64,000 nucleotides of DNA, from NCBI RefSeq assembly GCF_000963885.1, contig NZ_BALE01000002.1:1-64000 (forward strand). The letters are read 5' to 3'. Positions 46,783 through 56,214 of this stretch are shown one piece after another (the stretch's first letter is position 1; the number at the start of each line of letters is the position of its first letter). The position numbers were made by a program, and so were the translations under genes. The stretch comes from Tanticharoenia sakaeratensis NBRC 103193. GTDB taxonomy: Bacteria > Pseudomonadota > Alphaproteobacteria > Acetobacterales > Acetobacteraceae. The notes under the pieces are model-generated. The model was not told the origin of the DNA, did not search any database, and saw nothing but the letters and a program-made list of their open reading frames with translations.

Positions 46783-47569
46783 TGCGCAGAAGCGGCGGGA
46801 GCGGCAGAAACGCCGGGACCGCCGCCTGATACCGACGATAGGCGTCGCCGCGCGATTCCAGCATCGCCTGCTCCAGCGGCGGCACGCCGGACACGAACCG
46901 CAGCAGCCAGCCCATCAGGACCGGACCGGAGAGCGCAAGCCATCCCCAGCCACTGCCACCGAGCGCGATCACACAGACCCCGCACCACAGCAGCCATTGC
47001 CCGACATAGTTGGGATGGCGGGAGATCGACCACAGACCGACATTACAGACCGGGCCAATCTTCTGCGCCCGAAACCTGCGCATCTGCCGGTCCGCGATCG
47101 CCTCAATCGCGATCCCGCTGGCAAACAGCGCAAGGCCGAAAGCATCGCCCGCACCAAATGCGGCAGACGGAACCTGCCCCGCAAGGCCCACGCAGCCAGC
47201 CAGAATACCCGCGATCGGCCCCTGCACGATCACGAAGCGGAAGAAACGACGATCGAAATCCGGCCCCCATTCTTTCCGGAAGCGTGCATAGCGCGGATCC
47301 TCGCCATCGCTGCGGGCCACGCGGAGCGCGATGTAGCTGCCCAGGCGCAGTGCCCAGAACGACATCAGCAGCGCCATCATCACCTGACGCCACGGCGCCG
47401 AATCGACGGATGCTATCGGCCATGTGGCCAGCACCGCGCCACCAAACCCCGTGCCGAACGTCCAGAACACGTCTACCCAACCCGCATTTCCGACGAAACG
47501 CTGGATCGCATAGGCGCATGCCATGACGAGGCACAGTGCCAGAAGGACAGTCAGAAAGGGTCCGAGCAT
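46760..47569 (-). CDS. DUF1295 (steroid 5-alpha-reductase-like) membrane protein
   Basis: 269 residues with about six helices. The C-terminal VGLWSISRHPNYVGQWLLWCGVCV carries the reductase signature SRHPNY with histidine and asparagine, typical of the 5-alpha-reductase/ICMT-like superfamily. Earlier, AGWVDVFWTFGTGFGGAV and YARFRKEWGPDFDRRFF. Members reduce or methylate lipid substrates; the exact one is unknown. Confidence 0.9.
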   Translation of the reverse strand: MLGPFLTVLLALCLVMACAYAIQRFVGNAGWVDVFWTFGTGFGGAVLATWPIASVDSAPWRQVMMALLMSFWALRLGSYIALRVARSDGEDPRYARFRKEWGPDFDRRFFRFVIVQGPIAGILAGCVGLAGQVPSAAFGAGDAFGLALFASGIAIEAIADRQMRRFRAQKIGPVCNVGLWSISRHPNYVGQWLLWCGVCVIALGGSGWGWLALSGPVLMGWLLRFVSGVPPLEQAMLESRGDAYRRYQAAVPAFLPLPPLLRTTRRLRG

Positions 47570-47674
47570 CAGATACCTGCCCAGGGCGATGCGGTTCCGA
47601 TCATCGCACCGATCCTCCGGTTGGAATGTCTTGTGGGGGCGGTAACGCGCGGACTCAGGGAAAGACGGCAGCCG

Positions 47675-48376
47675 TTACAGACAGATTGCCGCGATCCTGT
47701 GCAGGATATGCAGATCGGCGATCGGATGCGGCCCCGGCGCCACACCCAAGGTCGGCACGATCGGCTCGAATACGACGCGATCGGCATCGATCCCTTGCAC
47801 GATTGCCGCGCGCGGCAATGTGCTTGCCCCTGCAGTCGCGCGCAGCAGGACACGATCGCCCGGCCGGATCGCAGCCGTCGGGACGACAACGAGCACGGCA
47901 CCCGCCCGCGCCGCCGGCTGCAGGGATGCATCGTCCATGTGAACGGCATACGCCTGCGGTCCTGCCGAAAAGGGGCTGGGCCATTCTTCCCAGGCCTTGC
48001 CGGCGGGAAGACCCGCACGATCGAAGAGATCGGTGCGCCCGAGATCGGACCACGCGATGGCGCGCAAAGGGCGCGGCGCGGAGCCCGACGATGACGAAGA
48101 TGCCGCCGACGGTTCGGCGCGCCGCTCGACGACATGAGCGAAGCGCTCGAGCGACACGTCGAGCGCACCGAGCGCCCGCACCAGGCTTTCCGTGCCGGGC
48201 CAGCGCCTGCGTCCGTCGGTCGCTTGGCGCTTCGACGGATTGAACGCGGTCGGATCCAGACCGGCCGCCCGGGCCAGGGCCGATGCACTCAGTCCCCGCT
48301 CTGCCGCCAGCATGTCGAGCGCGCGCCAGATGTCGGCGTGTCCGATGATACCGGGACGATCCGGTCCCCCGGTCAT
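47675..48376 (-). CDS. HTH regulator with an S24-like domain, catalytic lysine missing
   Basis: 233 residues. N-terminus: helix-turn-helix (MLAAERGLSASALARAAGLDPTAFNPSKR). C-terminus: LexA/CI-type S24 peptidase fold (AYAVHMDDASLQPAARAGAVLVVVP, then RPGDRVLL). The serine equivalent (DASL) is present, but the entire C-terminal domain contains no lysine, and the usual catalytic lysine position reads LPRAAI. Self-cleavage is thus unlikely. Its ATG overlaps the stop of the FAD dehydrogenase gene (ATGA). It may control that gene. Confidence 0.8.
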   Translation of the reverse strand: MTGGPDRPGIIGHADIWRALDMLAAERGLSASALARAAGLDPTAFNPSKRQATDGRRRWPGTESLVRALGALDVSLERFAHVVERRAEPSAASSSSSGSAPRPLRAIAWSDLGRTDLFDRAGLPAGKAWEEWPSPFSAGPQAYAVHMDDASLQPAARAGAVLVVVPTAAIRPGDRVLLRATAGASTLPRAAIVQGIDADRVVFEPIVPTLGVAPGPHPIADLHILHRIAAICL

Positions 48377-49977
48377 CCGGCCAGCGCCGCGGCGACCGCC
48401 TCGGCCGCACGAATCCCGTCGATCCCGGCCGACAGGATGCCGCCGGCATAGCCCGCGCCCTCGCCTGCCGGGAACAGGCCAGCCACGTTGAGGCTCTGCC
48501 CGTCCCGCCCCCGCGGCAGCCGGATGGGCGAAGACGTGCGCGTCTCGACGCCGGTCATAACCGCATCCTCCATCGCAAACCCGTCGATCTTGCGGGCAAA
48601 GCGCGGCAGGGCCTCGCGCATCGCCTCCACAGCGAAATCCGGCAGGCAGGTTGCAAGGTCGGTCGGGGTGACGCCGGGCTTGTAGGACGGCACCACCGCG
48701 CCGAGATGCGTCGATGCAACACCTGCGAGAAAGTCACCGACGCGCTGGGCCGGAGCGCGATAGTCGCTGCCGCCGGCCACGAATGCCGCGCGCTCGAGAC
48801 GGCGCTGCAACGCGACCCCGCCCAGAACGTCTTCCGGGAAATCGCGCTCCGGCATGACCTCGACCACGATGCCGGCATTGGCATTGCGCTCCGCCCGGGA
48901 ATACTGGCTCATCCCGTTGGTCACGACCTGGCCCACCTCCGATGTCGCGGCGACCACCGTGCCGCCCGGACACATGCAGAACGAATAGACCCCGCGCCCG
49001 TTGCTCGCGTGATGCACGAGCTTGTAGTCGGCCGCCCCCAGCAGATGATGGCCGGCCTGCGGCCCGAAACGGGCGGCATCGATCACCGACTGCGGATGTT
49101 CGATCCGCACGCCGACGGAAAACGGCTTGGCCTGCATGGCGACACCCGCCTCGCGCAGCATCGCGAAGGTATCGCGTGCGCTGTGACCGACCGCCAGCAC
49201 GACCGGCGCTCCCTCCGGCACGCTGCCATCCGACAGGGCCACGCCGTGCAGACGCCCGTTCTCGATGAGAAGCCGTTCCACCCGCGTTTCGAAGCGATAC
49301 TCGCCCCCCAGGCGCTCGATCTGCGCCCGGATGTGCTCGACCATCTGCACGAGGCGGAACGTGCCGATATGCGGCTTGGAGACGAACAGGATTTCCTCCG
49401 GCGCCCCGGCCCGGACGAACTCCTCCAGCACCTTGCGTCCCAGACGGCGCGGGTCGCTCACCCCGCTCCACAGCTTGCCGTCCGAGAACGTCCCGGCCCC
49501 GCCCTCGCCGAACTGGACATTGCTCTCGGGCGTCAGTTCCGAGCGGCGCCAGAGGGCGAACGTGTCCACCGTGCGCGGACGCACGGGCTTGCCCCGCTCG
49601 ATCACGATCGGCCTGAGGCCCATCTGGGCGAGCACGAGGGCTGCCATGATCCCGCAAGGTCCCGCCCCGACGACGACCGGGCGCGGCGTCTCCTGCGGCC
49701 AGGGCCCTGCATGGGGCGGAACATATCCGGTGTCCGGTGTCGGTCCGACATGGGCATTGCCCGCATGTGCGGCCAGCACCCCGGCCTCGTCCACCACGTC
49801 GCAATCCAGGCTGTAGACCAGCACGATCGCGCCGCGCTTGCGCGCGTCGTAGCCGCGCCGGGCGATTGTCACGCCGCGCAGCCGGTCGGGATCGATTGCC
49901 AGACGCGCGCAGACGGCCTCCTGCAAGGCCTCGGGCGGATGATCGAGGGGAAGCCTGAGTTCTGTGACGCGGATCAT
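48373..49977 (-). CDS. FAD-dependent dehydrogenase (COG2509 type)
   Basis: 534 residues from the ATG at 49977 (MIRVTELRLPLDHPPEAL). It has a small N-terminal domain, then a Rossmann motif PVVVGAGPCGIMAALVLAQMG (about 107), FGEGGAGTFSDGKLW, and VVLAVGHSARDTF. C-terminal: GLFPAGEGAGYAGGILSAGIDG, typical of flavoproteins. The family is widespread and uncharacterised. Coupled to an S24-like regulator. Confidence 0.9.
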   Translation of the reverse strand: MIRVTELRLPLDHPPEALQEAVCARLAIDPDRLRGVTIARRGYDARKRGAIVLVYSLDCDVVDEAGVLAAHAGNAHVGPTPDTGYVPPHAGPWPQETPRPVVVGAGPCGIMAALVLAQMGLRPIVIERGKPVRPRTVDTFALWRRSELTPESNVQFGEGGAGTFSDGKLWSGVSDPRRLGRKVLEEFVRAGAPEEILFVSKPHIGTFRLVQMVEHIRAQIERLGGEYRFETRVERLLIENGRLHGVALSDGSVPEGAPVVLAVGHSARDTFAMLREAGVAMQAKPFSVGVRIEHPQSVIDAARFGPQAGHHLLGAADYKLVHHASNGRGVYSFCMCPGGTVVAATSEVGQVVTNGMSQYSRAERNANAGIVVEVMPERDFPEDVLGGVALQRRLERAAFVAGGSDYRAPAQRVGDFLAGVASTHLGAVVPSYKPGVTPTDLATCLPDFAVEAMREALPRFARKIDGFAMEDAVMTGVETRTSSPIRLPRGRDGQSLNVAGLFPAGEGAGYAGGILSAGIDGIRAAEAVAAALAG

Positions 49978-50149
49978 GATGCGTGGAAGGCGCATGCTCC
50001 GCCGAAAGTCAAGATTTCTGACAGCAGGCGCAAAGCTGCGGCCCTGCGAAACTGCTCGTCAGGCGCAGGACCTGTCCGCGCGAGGAAGCCTGTCGACCAC
50101 ATCCGTTCCTTGCGTGGCCCGGGAGGTCGCTTCGGACCAACCAAACATG

Positions 50150-50175
50150 ATTATGGCGTTGGATCCGGCCATAAT
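50150..50175. repeat. Inverted repeat downstream of the orphan gene
   Basis: ATTATGGC (50150-50157) and GCCATAAT (50168-50175), perfect 8-bp arms around 10 nt, 17 nt beyond the stop of the orphan gene at 50192. Possible terminator or mobile-DNA edge. Confidence 0.4.
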
Positions 50176-50191
50176 TGCGGCGTCGAGGATG

Positions 50192-50566
50192 TCACCCAGT
50201 CAGGGAGCGGAACTTCGCATACTCCGGTTGGCTATCGAACAGGAACAGCATGTAATAGTCGAGATAGTGCCGTTTGTTGCGGGCGACCTTCGTATAGAAA
50301 GGATAGACGTCCAGCGGGCCGACATATCCTTCGGGATATGGATCGGACGCGAGAAGGCAGCGGGCGCGAAACAGCGGCGCATACACAGCGCCATCCTCGT
50401 TGCTCCGCTTTCTGACGTGCCAGAGATTCCTGCGAAAATCCTTCAGTCGATCGGGAATAACGAAGACGATCGTCTTTTCGATGAAGGGTCTCGTGAGCTC
50501 TTTCGGCCTCAGGTAACGAACATCGTCAGGCATGTCGCAGCAATAGAGATGATCCTGAACGATCAC
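50192..50566 (-). CDS. Orphan hypothetical protein
   Basis: 124 residues from a GTG with AGGAG 8 nt upstream. No membrane segment or signal. It is rich in aromatic and charged residues (RYLRPKELTRPFIEKTIVF, DPYPEGYVGPLDVYPFYTK, RHYLDYYMLFLFD) and ends in SLTG. I do not recognise a family. Base composition here is visibly lower in G+C than the flanks, and an inverted repeat lies just beyond the stop, both hints of recent arrival. The good ribosome site supports a real gene. Confidence 0.6.
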   Translation of the reverse strand: MIVQDHLYCCDMPDDVRYLRPKELTRPFIEKTIVFVIPDRLKDFRRNLWHVRKRSNEDGAVYAPLFRARCLLASDPYPEGYVGPLDVYPFYTKVARNKRHYLDYYMLFLFDSQPEYAKFRSLTG

Positions 50567-50854
50567 GCTGTAGTCTCCTGCACATGGGCTTCGCAGGGCG
50601 TTCTATCTCTATCCCGATCATGAGCCGCAACCCCATGGGCGCTCCCGAGGCCTGAGCTGCCCGGTGGCGGAAATCCAAAGTCCATCAGCTCCCGCAGGCT
50701 GATCCCTCCTCAACCCGATGCAAATGCGGGCGAGATGCCGTGCGCCTCTACGCTTGAACGATACGGCGCAGACATTCGATCGGGCCTTCAGCAAACGCGC
50801 ACCAATCGCTGCGCTACCCAACCCGCGGGCAAGTGCTAAGCCCGGACGGGCCGG

Positions 50855-51247
50855 CTATGCGCCGATCGGGCTTGCCAGTTCGACAAGGAAACCATCGGCG
50901 TCGCGCACATAGGCAACCATCTGCCCCCACGGCTTGGTCTGCGGCAGCGCGACCGGCTCGGCGCCGGCTGCAATCGCCATGTCGAACGCGCGGGCGACGT
51001 CGTCGGTCGTCAGCGTGATTTCGATGCCCGGCGGCGCGCGGTCAGGCCGGACGGCGACAAAATCCGCGCCCATGCTCTCCCGCGCGAGCACTTCGCTGGC
51101 AAAGGCGATGGCCGCCTCGCCGGCTGCGAGTTCCGCATAAGCCCCGCTCTCGTGCACGAACCGCGGCGGCAGGCCGAACGCGCGGCCATAGAAGGCGACA
51201 CTCTGCGCCACGTCGGGCACATAGAGAATGACGTGCGACAGGCGCAT
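50855..51247 (-). CDS. VOC family protein (glyoxalase-like)
   Basis: 130 residues from the ATG at 51247 (AGGAG upstream at about 10 nt). SHVILYVPDVAQSVAFYGRAFGLPPRFVHESGAYAELAAGEAAIAF and GQMVAYVRDADGFLVELASP show the paired VOC modules with His and Glu metal ligands. Likely an antibiotic-resistance-type or glyoxalase I-like protein; substrate unknown. Divergent from the CDF gene. Confidence 0.9.
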   Translation of the reverse strand: MRLSHVILYVPDVAQSVAFYGRAFGLPPRFVHESGAYAELAAGEAAIAFASEVLARESMGADFVAVRPDRAPPGIEITLTTDDVARAFDMAIAAGAEPVALPQTKPWGQMVAYVRDADGFLVELASPIGA

Positions 51248-51391
51248 GGGCGTGGATCTCCTGAACGGGGCGGCCGTCATAACCTAACCGAAACGGCCTT
51301 CGTTCGCTAGATGTTCCGAAATCGCGGCACGTCTTCATTGGACGTGGCCGACCCCCTCGCGTATCAAGACGGCCTGTCGGATCCCGGAACC

Positions 51392-52483
51392 ATGGCGCAC
51401 ACTCATCCTTCCCCGGGGCCTGCCTCTCTGGAGCAGACCCCGCACGAGCATTCTCACGGACATGACCATGAGCATGGCCACGCGGACCATGATCATGCGG
51501 ATCATGACCATGACAGTGATGATTCCGGGCATGACCACGGGCATGATCATGGGCACGGCCATCATCACCACGGCCCCGGTCATGTGCATGCGCCCGCGAA
51601 TTTCGGCGCGGCGTTCGCCATCGGGATCTCCCTGAACGTCGCCTATGTGATCGCGGAAGCCATCTGGGGCGTCCTGGCCCACGCCATGGCCCTGCTGGCC
51701 GACGCCGGCCACAATCTGTCGGATATTCTCGGCCTGCTGGCCGCCTGGGTGGCGCAGCATCTGGCACGCCGCGCGCCTTCGGCACGCTTCACCTACGGAC
51801 TGCGCCGGTCGACCATTCTTTCGGCCCTTGGCAACGCAACCGTCCTGCTCATCGTCACCGGCGGCGTGATCTGGGAATCCATGCTGCGCCTGTGGCATCC
51901 CGAGCCCGTCGCTGGGCGCGTCGTGATGATCGTGGCGGCCGTCGGCATCCTGGTGAACGGCGGCACCGCGCTCCTCTTCGCCCGGGGCAGCAAGGGCGAT
52001 CTCAACCTGCGCGGCGTGTTCACCCACATGGCCGCCGACGCGCTCATGGCGCTCGGCGTCGTCGTGACGGGGTTCGTGATCATGCTGACGGGCTGGCGCG
52101 TGCTGGATCCTATCGTCAGTCTCGTCGTCTCGGGCATCGTGATCGTCTCGACCTGGTCGCTGCTGCGGGGAAGTCTGGATCTGGCGCTCGATGCGGTTCC
52201 GCCGGGCCTAGACGAGCCGACGGTCGCCGCCGCCCTGCGCGGGCTGGATGGCGTCGTCGACCTTCACGACCTTCACATCTGGCCGATGAGCACGACCGAA
52301 ACCGCCCTGACGGCGCACCTCGTTCATGATCCCCTGCTCGCGTCGAACGCGCTCGATGCCCTCCTGCGTACGGCGTCGTCCATGCTGCGCGCCCGCTTCG
52401 GCATCGTGCACGTGACGCTGCAGCTCGAAATGGCACCGTGCGAAAGCATCTGCGCCCTGCATGCCGGTCCTTCGCCCGCATGA
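51392..52483 (+). CDS. His-rich cation diffusion facilitator (Zn exporter, CzcD-like)
   Basis: 363 residues from the ATG at 51392. The first 66 residues contain 24 histidines in HxH and HDH runs, a metal-collecting tail. Then six membrane helices follow with the zinc site pairs HNLSD (ALLADAGHNLSD) in helix 2 and HMAAD in helix 5, and a C-terminal cytosolic domain with VVDLHDLHIWPMSTTETALTAHLV. CDF proteins expel Zn2+ or Cd2+ against protons. Stop overlaps the next CDF gene by 4 nt (ATGA). Confidence 0.93.
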   Translation: MAHTHPSPGPASLEQTPHEHSHGHDHEHGHADHDHADHDHDSDDSGHDHGHDHGHGHHHHGPGHVHAPANFGAAFAIGISLNVAYVIAEAIWGVLAHAMALLADAGHNLSDILGLLAAWVAQHLARRAPSARFTYGLRRSTILSALGNATVLLIVTGGVIWESMLRLWHPEPVAGRVVMIVAAVGILVNGGTALLFARGSKGDLNLRGVFTHMAADALMALGVVVTGFVIMLTGWRVLDPIVSLVVSGIVIVSTWSLLRGSLDLALDAVPPGLDEPTVAAALRGLDGVVDLHDLHIWPMSTTETALTAHLVHDPLLASNALDALLRTASSMLRARFGIVHVTLQLEMAPCESICALHAGPSPA

Positions 52484-53373
52484 ATCGGGACGGTCGAACT
52501 GCCATTGCCTGGGCTTCGCTTGCCGTCAGCATCGCGGCGCTTGGACTGAAATATGCCGCATGGGCGGTGAGCGGCTCGCGCGCGCTGTATTCGGACGCGC
52601 TCGAGACGGTCATCAACGTCGTGGCAGCACTCGGCGCGCTGTGGGCACTGCAGATCGCCGCAGCCCCGCCCGACGAGAACCATCCCTACGGCCATGACAA
52701 GGCCGAATATCTGTCGGCCGTGGCTGAGGGCGTGCTCGTCATCCTGACGGCGCTCGGCATCTTCATGGTCGCGTGGAAGGCCTGGTTGCATCCGGCGGCC
52801 CATCTCGAGCCGTGGCGCGGCCTTGCGATCAATCTGGCCGCCGGCGTCCTGAACCTGCTGTGGGCGCTCAACCTCAAACGCGCGTCGCGGATCCGTCGCT
52901 CGCCGGCCCTGCTCGCCTCCAGCCAGCACATTATGTCCGACGTCTGGACGACGGCCGGACTGGTGCTGGGCGTCGTGCTGATCCCGCTGACGGGCCTCGT
53001 GCAGATCGATGCGATCCTGTCGGCCCTGATCGGGCTCAACGTGCTGCGCAACGGCTTTCAGATGATGCAGCATTCGATCGCGGGCCTGATGGACGAGGCG
53101 CCCGACAGCCAGACGCTCCAGCAGATCCGCGACGTGATCGCCCGCAACGCGACCGGCGCGCTGGAAGCCCACGATTTGCGCGCGCGCACCGTCGGCCGCA
53201 CGAGCTTCATCGAATTCCATCTGGTCGTGCCGGGGCGCATGACGGTCGACAATGCGCACGAGATCTGCGATCGCGTGGAAAACGCGCTGCGCGCGCAGGT
53301 CGGCCGGGCCCTGATCCACATTCATATCGAGCCCGAGGAGAAGGCCAAACATCACGGGGTCGTCGTGCTCTAG
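52480..53373 (+). CDS. Cation diffusion facilitator, FieF-like
   Basis: 297 residues. ALYSDALETVINVVAA in helix 2 and SQHIMSDVWTTAGL in helix 5 carry the metal-binding aspartate/histidine residues of the FieF/CzcD family; the helix 2 set (SDALE) differs from the upstream paralogue. C-terminal domain with ALEAHDLRARTVGRTSFIEFHLVVPG. No His-rich tail. Coupled to the His-rich CDF by a 4-nt overlap, so the two are made together. Confidence 0.93.
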   Translation: MNRDGRTAIAWASLAVSIAALGLKYAAWAVSGSRALYSDALETVINVVAALGALWALQIAAAPPDENHPYGHDKAEYLSAVAEGVLVILTALGIFMVAWKAWLHPAAHLEPWRGLAINLAAGVLNLLWALNLKRASRIRRSPALLASSQHIMSDVWTTAGLVLGVVLIPLTGLVQIDAILSALIGLNVLRNGFQMMQHSIAGLMDEAPDSQTLQQIRDVIARNATGALEAHDLRARTVGRTSFIEFHLVVPGRMTVDNAHEICDRVENALRAQVGRALIHIHIEPEEKAKHHGVVVL

Positions 53374-53493
53374 GGTCCCGGCCTGCCGGTTCTCCCCTGT
53401 TACACTCCTTGTCCGTTGGTCGGCCGCCGATACACTCTCGCCCAATTGCCGCCCGATGCCATCCGCTATGGTGACCCGGATGGAAGCGAGGAC

Positions 53494-54825
53494 ATGATGG
53501 ACACGCAGGCCATGACTGCCGTCGATCGGTTCGGACTGGGACGCCGGGGCACCGAGCCGCTGCCCGACGATCCGCAGGGCTGGCTACGCGACCAACTGAC
53601 CGGCCCGGATCGCATCATTTTTCCCACTACACTAGGGACCAGTGCCGACGGCCTGCGAGCACTCCATGCGCAACGCATGCAGAAGCTGCCCGGCAATCCG
53701 CTGGTCAAACCGCTTCTGGATGCCGAGGCAAGTGCGCAGCTCGGGGCATTGCTTGCGACCGATCAGCCGTTTCGCGAGCGTCTGGTCTGGTTCTGGGCCA
53801 ACCATTTCACCGTCAGTATCAGACAGGGCGGAACGCAGGCTGTCGTCGGTCCCTATATCCGCGAAGCGATCCGCCCCCATGTGACGGGCCGGTTTGCGGA
53901 CATGCTGCTCGCCGTGATGCGGCATCCGGCGATGCTTCTCTATCTGGACAATGCCGGGTCGGTGGGTCCGAACAGCCCGGCCGGCCTTCGCAGCCATCGC
54001 GGCCTGAACGAGAATCTCGCACGCGAATGTCTCGAACTTCACACCGTATCTCCCGCGGCGGGCTACGCGCAGGCTGATGTCACGTCGTTCGCCGCGATCC
54101 TGACCGGCTGGAGCGTGGACATGAATGCCACCGAGCCGGGCTTCGTCTTCCGGCCGCGGGCGCATGAGCCCGGCCCGAAGACACTCATGGGACGAACCTT
54201 TCCCGAAGGCGAGGATGGCGGTGTGCAGGCGCTCGCCTTCCTCGGCACGCATCCTGCGACCTATCGCCATATCGCGACCCAGTTGGCCGTGCATTTCGTC
54301 TCCGATACGCCGCCGCCCTCGGTCGTTGCCGCGCTGGCGACCGCACTCGTCCGCAGCGACGGCGATCTGGGCGCGGTCTCCAGAGCCCTCGTGACCCAAC
54401 GCGCGGCGTGGATGCCGCGCACCAAGTTCCGGACCCCGTGGGACTACACAGTCGCCGCCCTGCGCGCGCTCGATCTCGGCGCCCGTTCATCAGAAGATGC
54501 GGCGCCGCCCGACCCGGATCACACGCCCGGTCACCTTCTACGCGCCGCCATGGCATTTCTCGGGCAACCGGTCTGGACTGCGCCGCTGCCGAACGGATGG
54601 AGCGACCGCGCCGCCGACTGGGCCCAGCCCGCCGATATCATGGCGCGCACCGACTGGGCCTACCGGCTCAGCGCGCATGCCACGAACGTGGACCCGGTGG
54701 CCATTGCCGAAGCCGTGCTCGGCGCTGCCGCGCCGTCGCGCACGATGACCGCGATCCATCACGCAGGCAGCCGTCAGGACGGATTGACGATCCTGTTTTC
54801 CTCCCCCGAATTCCAGAGGCGCTGA
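53494..54825 (+). CDS. DUF1800 family protein
   Basis: 443 residues from the ATG at 53494. It has AVDRFGLGRRGTEPLP, ERLVWFWANHFTVS, GLNENLARECLELHTVS, SFAAILTGWSV and LAVHFVSDTPP, all DUF1800 hallmarks. No clear signal peptide. DUF1800 genes are nearly always next to a DUF1501 gene, as here, with a stop-start overlap (TGATG). Function unknown; the pair is thought to work in the cell envelope. Confidence 0.9.
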   Translation: MMDTQAMTAVDRFGLGRRGTEPLPDDPQGWLRDQLTGPDRIIFPTTLGTSADGLRALHAQRMQKLPGNPLVKPLLDAEASAQLGALLATDQPFRERLVWFWANHFTVSIRQGGTQAVVGPYIREAIRPHVTGRFADMLLAVMRHPAMLLYLDNAGSVGPNSPAGLRSHRGLNENLARECLELHTVSPAAGYAQADVTSFAAILTGWSVDMNATEPGFVFRPRAHEPGPKTLMGRTFPEGEDGGVQALAFLGTHPATYRHIATQLAVHFVSDTPPPSVVAALATALVRSDGDLGAVSRALVTQRAAWMPRTKFRTPWDYTVAALRALDLGARSSEDAAPPDPDHTPGHLLRAAMAFLGQPVWTAPLPNGWSDRAADWAQPADIMARTDWAYRLSAHATNVDPVAIAEAVLGAAAPSRTMTAIHHAGSRQDGLTILFSSPEFQRR

Positions 54826-56048
54826 TGGTTTCGATCCGACGCAGAACCGCCCTCCTGGGCCTGTCCTCGGCATGGATGCTGGGTCGCAGCTCGCTGGCTC
54901 TTGGCGCTCCGGCCCCGACGCCTCACGAGGCGCGCTTCGTCGTGGTCATCCTGCGCGGCGCGCTGGACGGCATGGCGGCGGTCACGCCGTATGGCGACGG
55001 CGCATTGTCGCAATGGCGTTCAGGATTGCTGCTGCCCGAGCCGGGCCGCGACGGCGGTCTTCTGGATCTGGGGGGATATTTCGGGCTGCACCCCGCCCTG
55101 ACACGTCTGCACGGATTTTATGGCGAGGGCACGGCCCTGCCGGTCCATGCGGTCGCGGGGCATTATCGCAGCCGGTCCCATTTCGAGGCGCAGGATTACA
55201 TGGAAAGCGGCGCGGACCAGCGGCTGACGAGCGGCTGGCTCAACCGCGTCGTCGCGGCCCTGCCCGCGCGCCATACCGGCCCCGACGGCAACGGGCTCGC
55301 GCTCGGCCTCGCCGTGCCGCTGCTGATGCGCGGGCCCGCGACCGTGGGCGCCTATGCGCCGGAGTCCGGACGCCGTCCCGACCCGGCACTTTATGGCGAA
55401 ATCACAGCCCTCAATGCCCATGACCCGCTGACAGGCATGGCATGGCGCGAAGGCCTGCGCGCGCGCGGCTTCTCGGACGACGCGCTGGGTGTTGCCGGGG
55501 ATGCCACACCGGGTCGGATGCCGTCCGGTCCGGCACCGAAGCCCTCCGGGTTCCAGGTTCTGGCGGGTGCCTGCGGTTCCTTGCTCGCACGCCCCGATGG
55601 ACCACGGATCGCAGCCCTCGAAGCCGGAGGGTGGGACACGCATGCAGGCCAGAAGGGTCGTCTGCCCGGCCCCCTGACACAGCTCGATCGCGGCCTCGGC
55701 GCCCTTCGTGACGGCTTGGGCCCGGCCTGGTCGCGCACAGTCGTTCTGGTCATGACGGAGTTCGGTCGCACCGTGCGGATGAACGGAACGGGCGGGACCG
55801 ACCATGGCACGGGAACAGTGGCGTTCCTGCTCGGCGGCGCCGTGGTCGGCGGACGCATCGGCGGCACATGGCCGGGCCTTGCCGCCGCCCAACTGTTCGA
55901 GAACCGGGATCTGGCGCCCACGACCGACCTCCGGGCCATCGCCATGGGCATTCTGCACGATCATCTCGGCCTGTCGCGCGCAGCCCTGGGCCAGGTTTTC
56001 CCAGGCAGCGGCGGCCTCGCGCCCGCCTCCGGCCTCGTGCATGCCTGA
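54825..56048 (+). CDS. DUF1501 family protein with Tat-like signal
   Basis: 407 residues. The N-terminus VSIRRRTALLGLSSAWMLGRSSLALGA looks like a twin-arginine or Sec signal, so it is likely periplasmic. RFVVVILRGALDGMAAVTPYGD, HYRSRSHFEAQDYMESG, GWDTHAGQKGRL and VLVMTEFGRTVRMNGTGGTDHGTG follow the alkaline-phosphatase-like DUF1501 (sulfatase-like) fold, with metal-binding aspartates and histidines. Partner of the DUF1800 protein. Substrate unknown. Confidence 0.9.
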   Translation: MVSIRRRTALLGLSSAWMLGRSSLALGAPAPTPHEARFVVVILRGALDGMAAVTPYGDGALSQWRSGLLLPEPGRDGGLLDLGGYFGLHPALTRLHGFYGEGTALPVHAVAGHYRSRSHFEAQDYMESGADQRLTSGWLNRVVAALPARHTGPDGNGLALGLAVPLLMRGPATVGAYAPESGRRPDPALYGEITALNAHDPLTGMAWREGLRARGFSDDALGVAGDATPGRMPSGPAPKPSGFQVLAGACGSLLARPDGPRIAALEAGGWDTHAGQKGRLPGPLTQLDRGLGALRDGLGPAWSRTVVLVMTEFGRTVRMNGTGGTDHGTGTVAFLLGGAVVGGRIGGTWPGLAAAQLFENRDLAPTTDLRAIAMGILHDHLGLSRAALGQVFPGSGGLAPASGLVHA

Positions 56049-56214
56049 TCGCCGCGCGAAGATTTTGTATCACACAGCGTTGCAGGAATGTCGCGCACGA
56101 TCCGGGATTGCACGGGGAAGTGCATTCGGTAGCCTGCTGTCATTGACCCGAAGCATCGGTTGGCGCGTAAACGAAGGGTAACCTGCCCGTACGGCTGAAA
56201 AAATTCCGAGAGAC

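Noticed and set aside
53374-53493. Upstream extension of the DUF1800 protein starting at 53416
   Set aside because: The extra 26 residues are unlike the family N-terminus; the later ATG at 53494 fits the conserved start.
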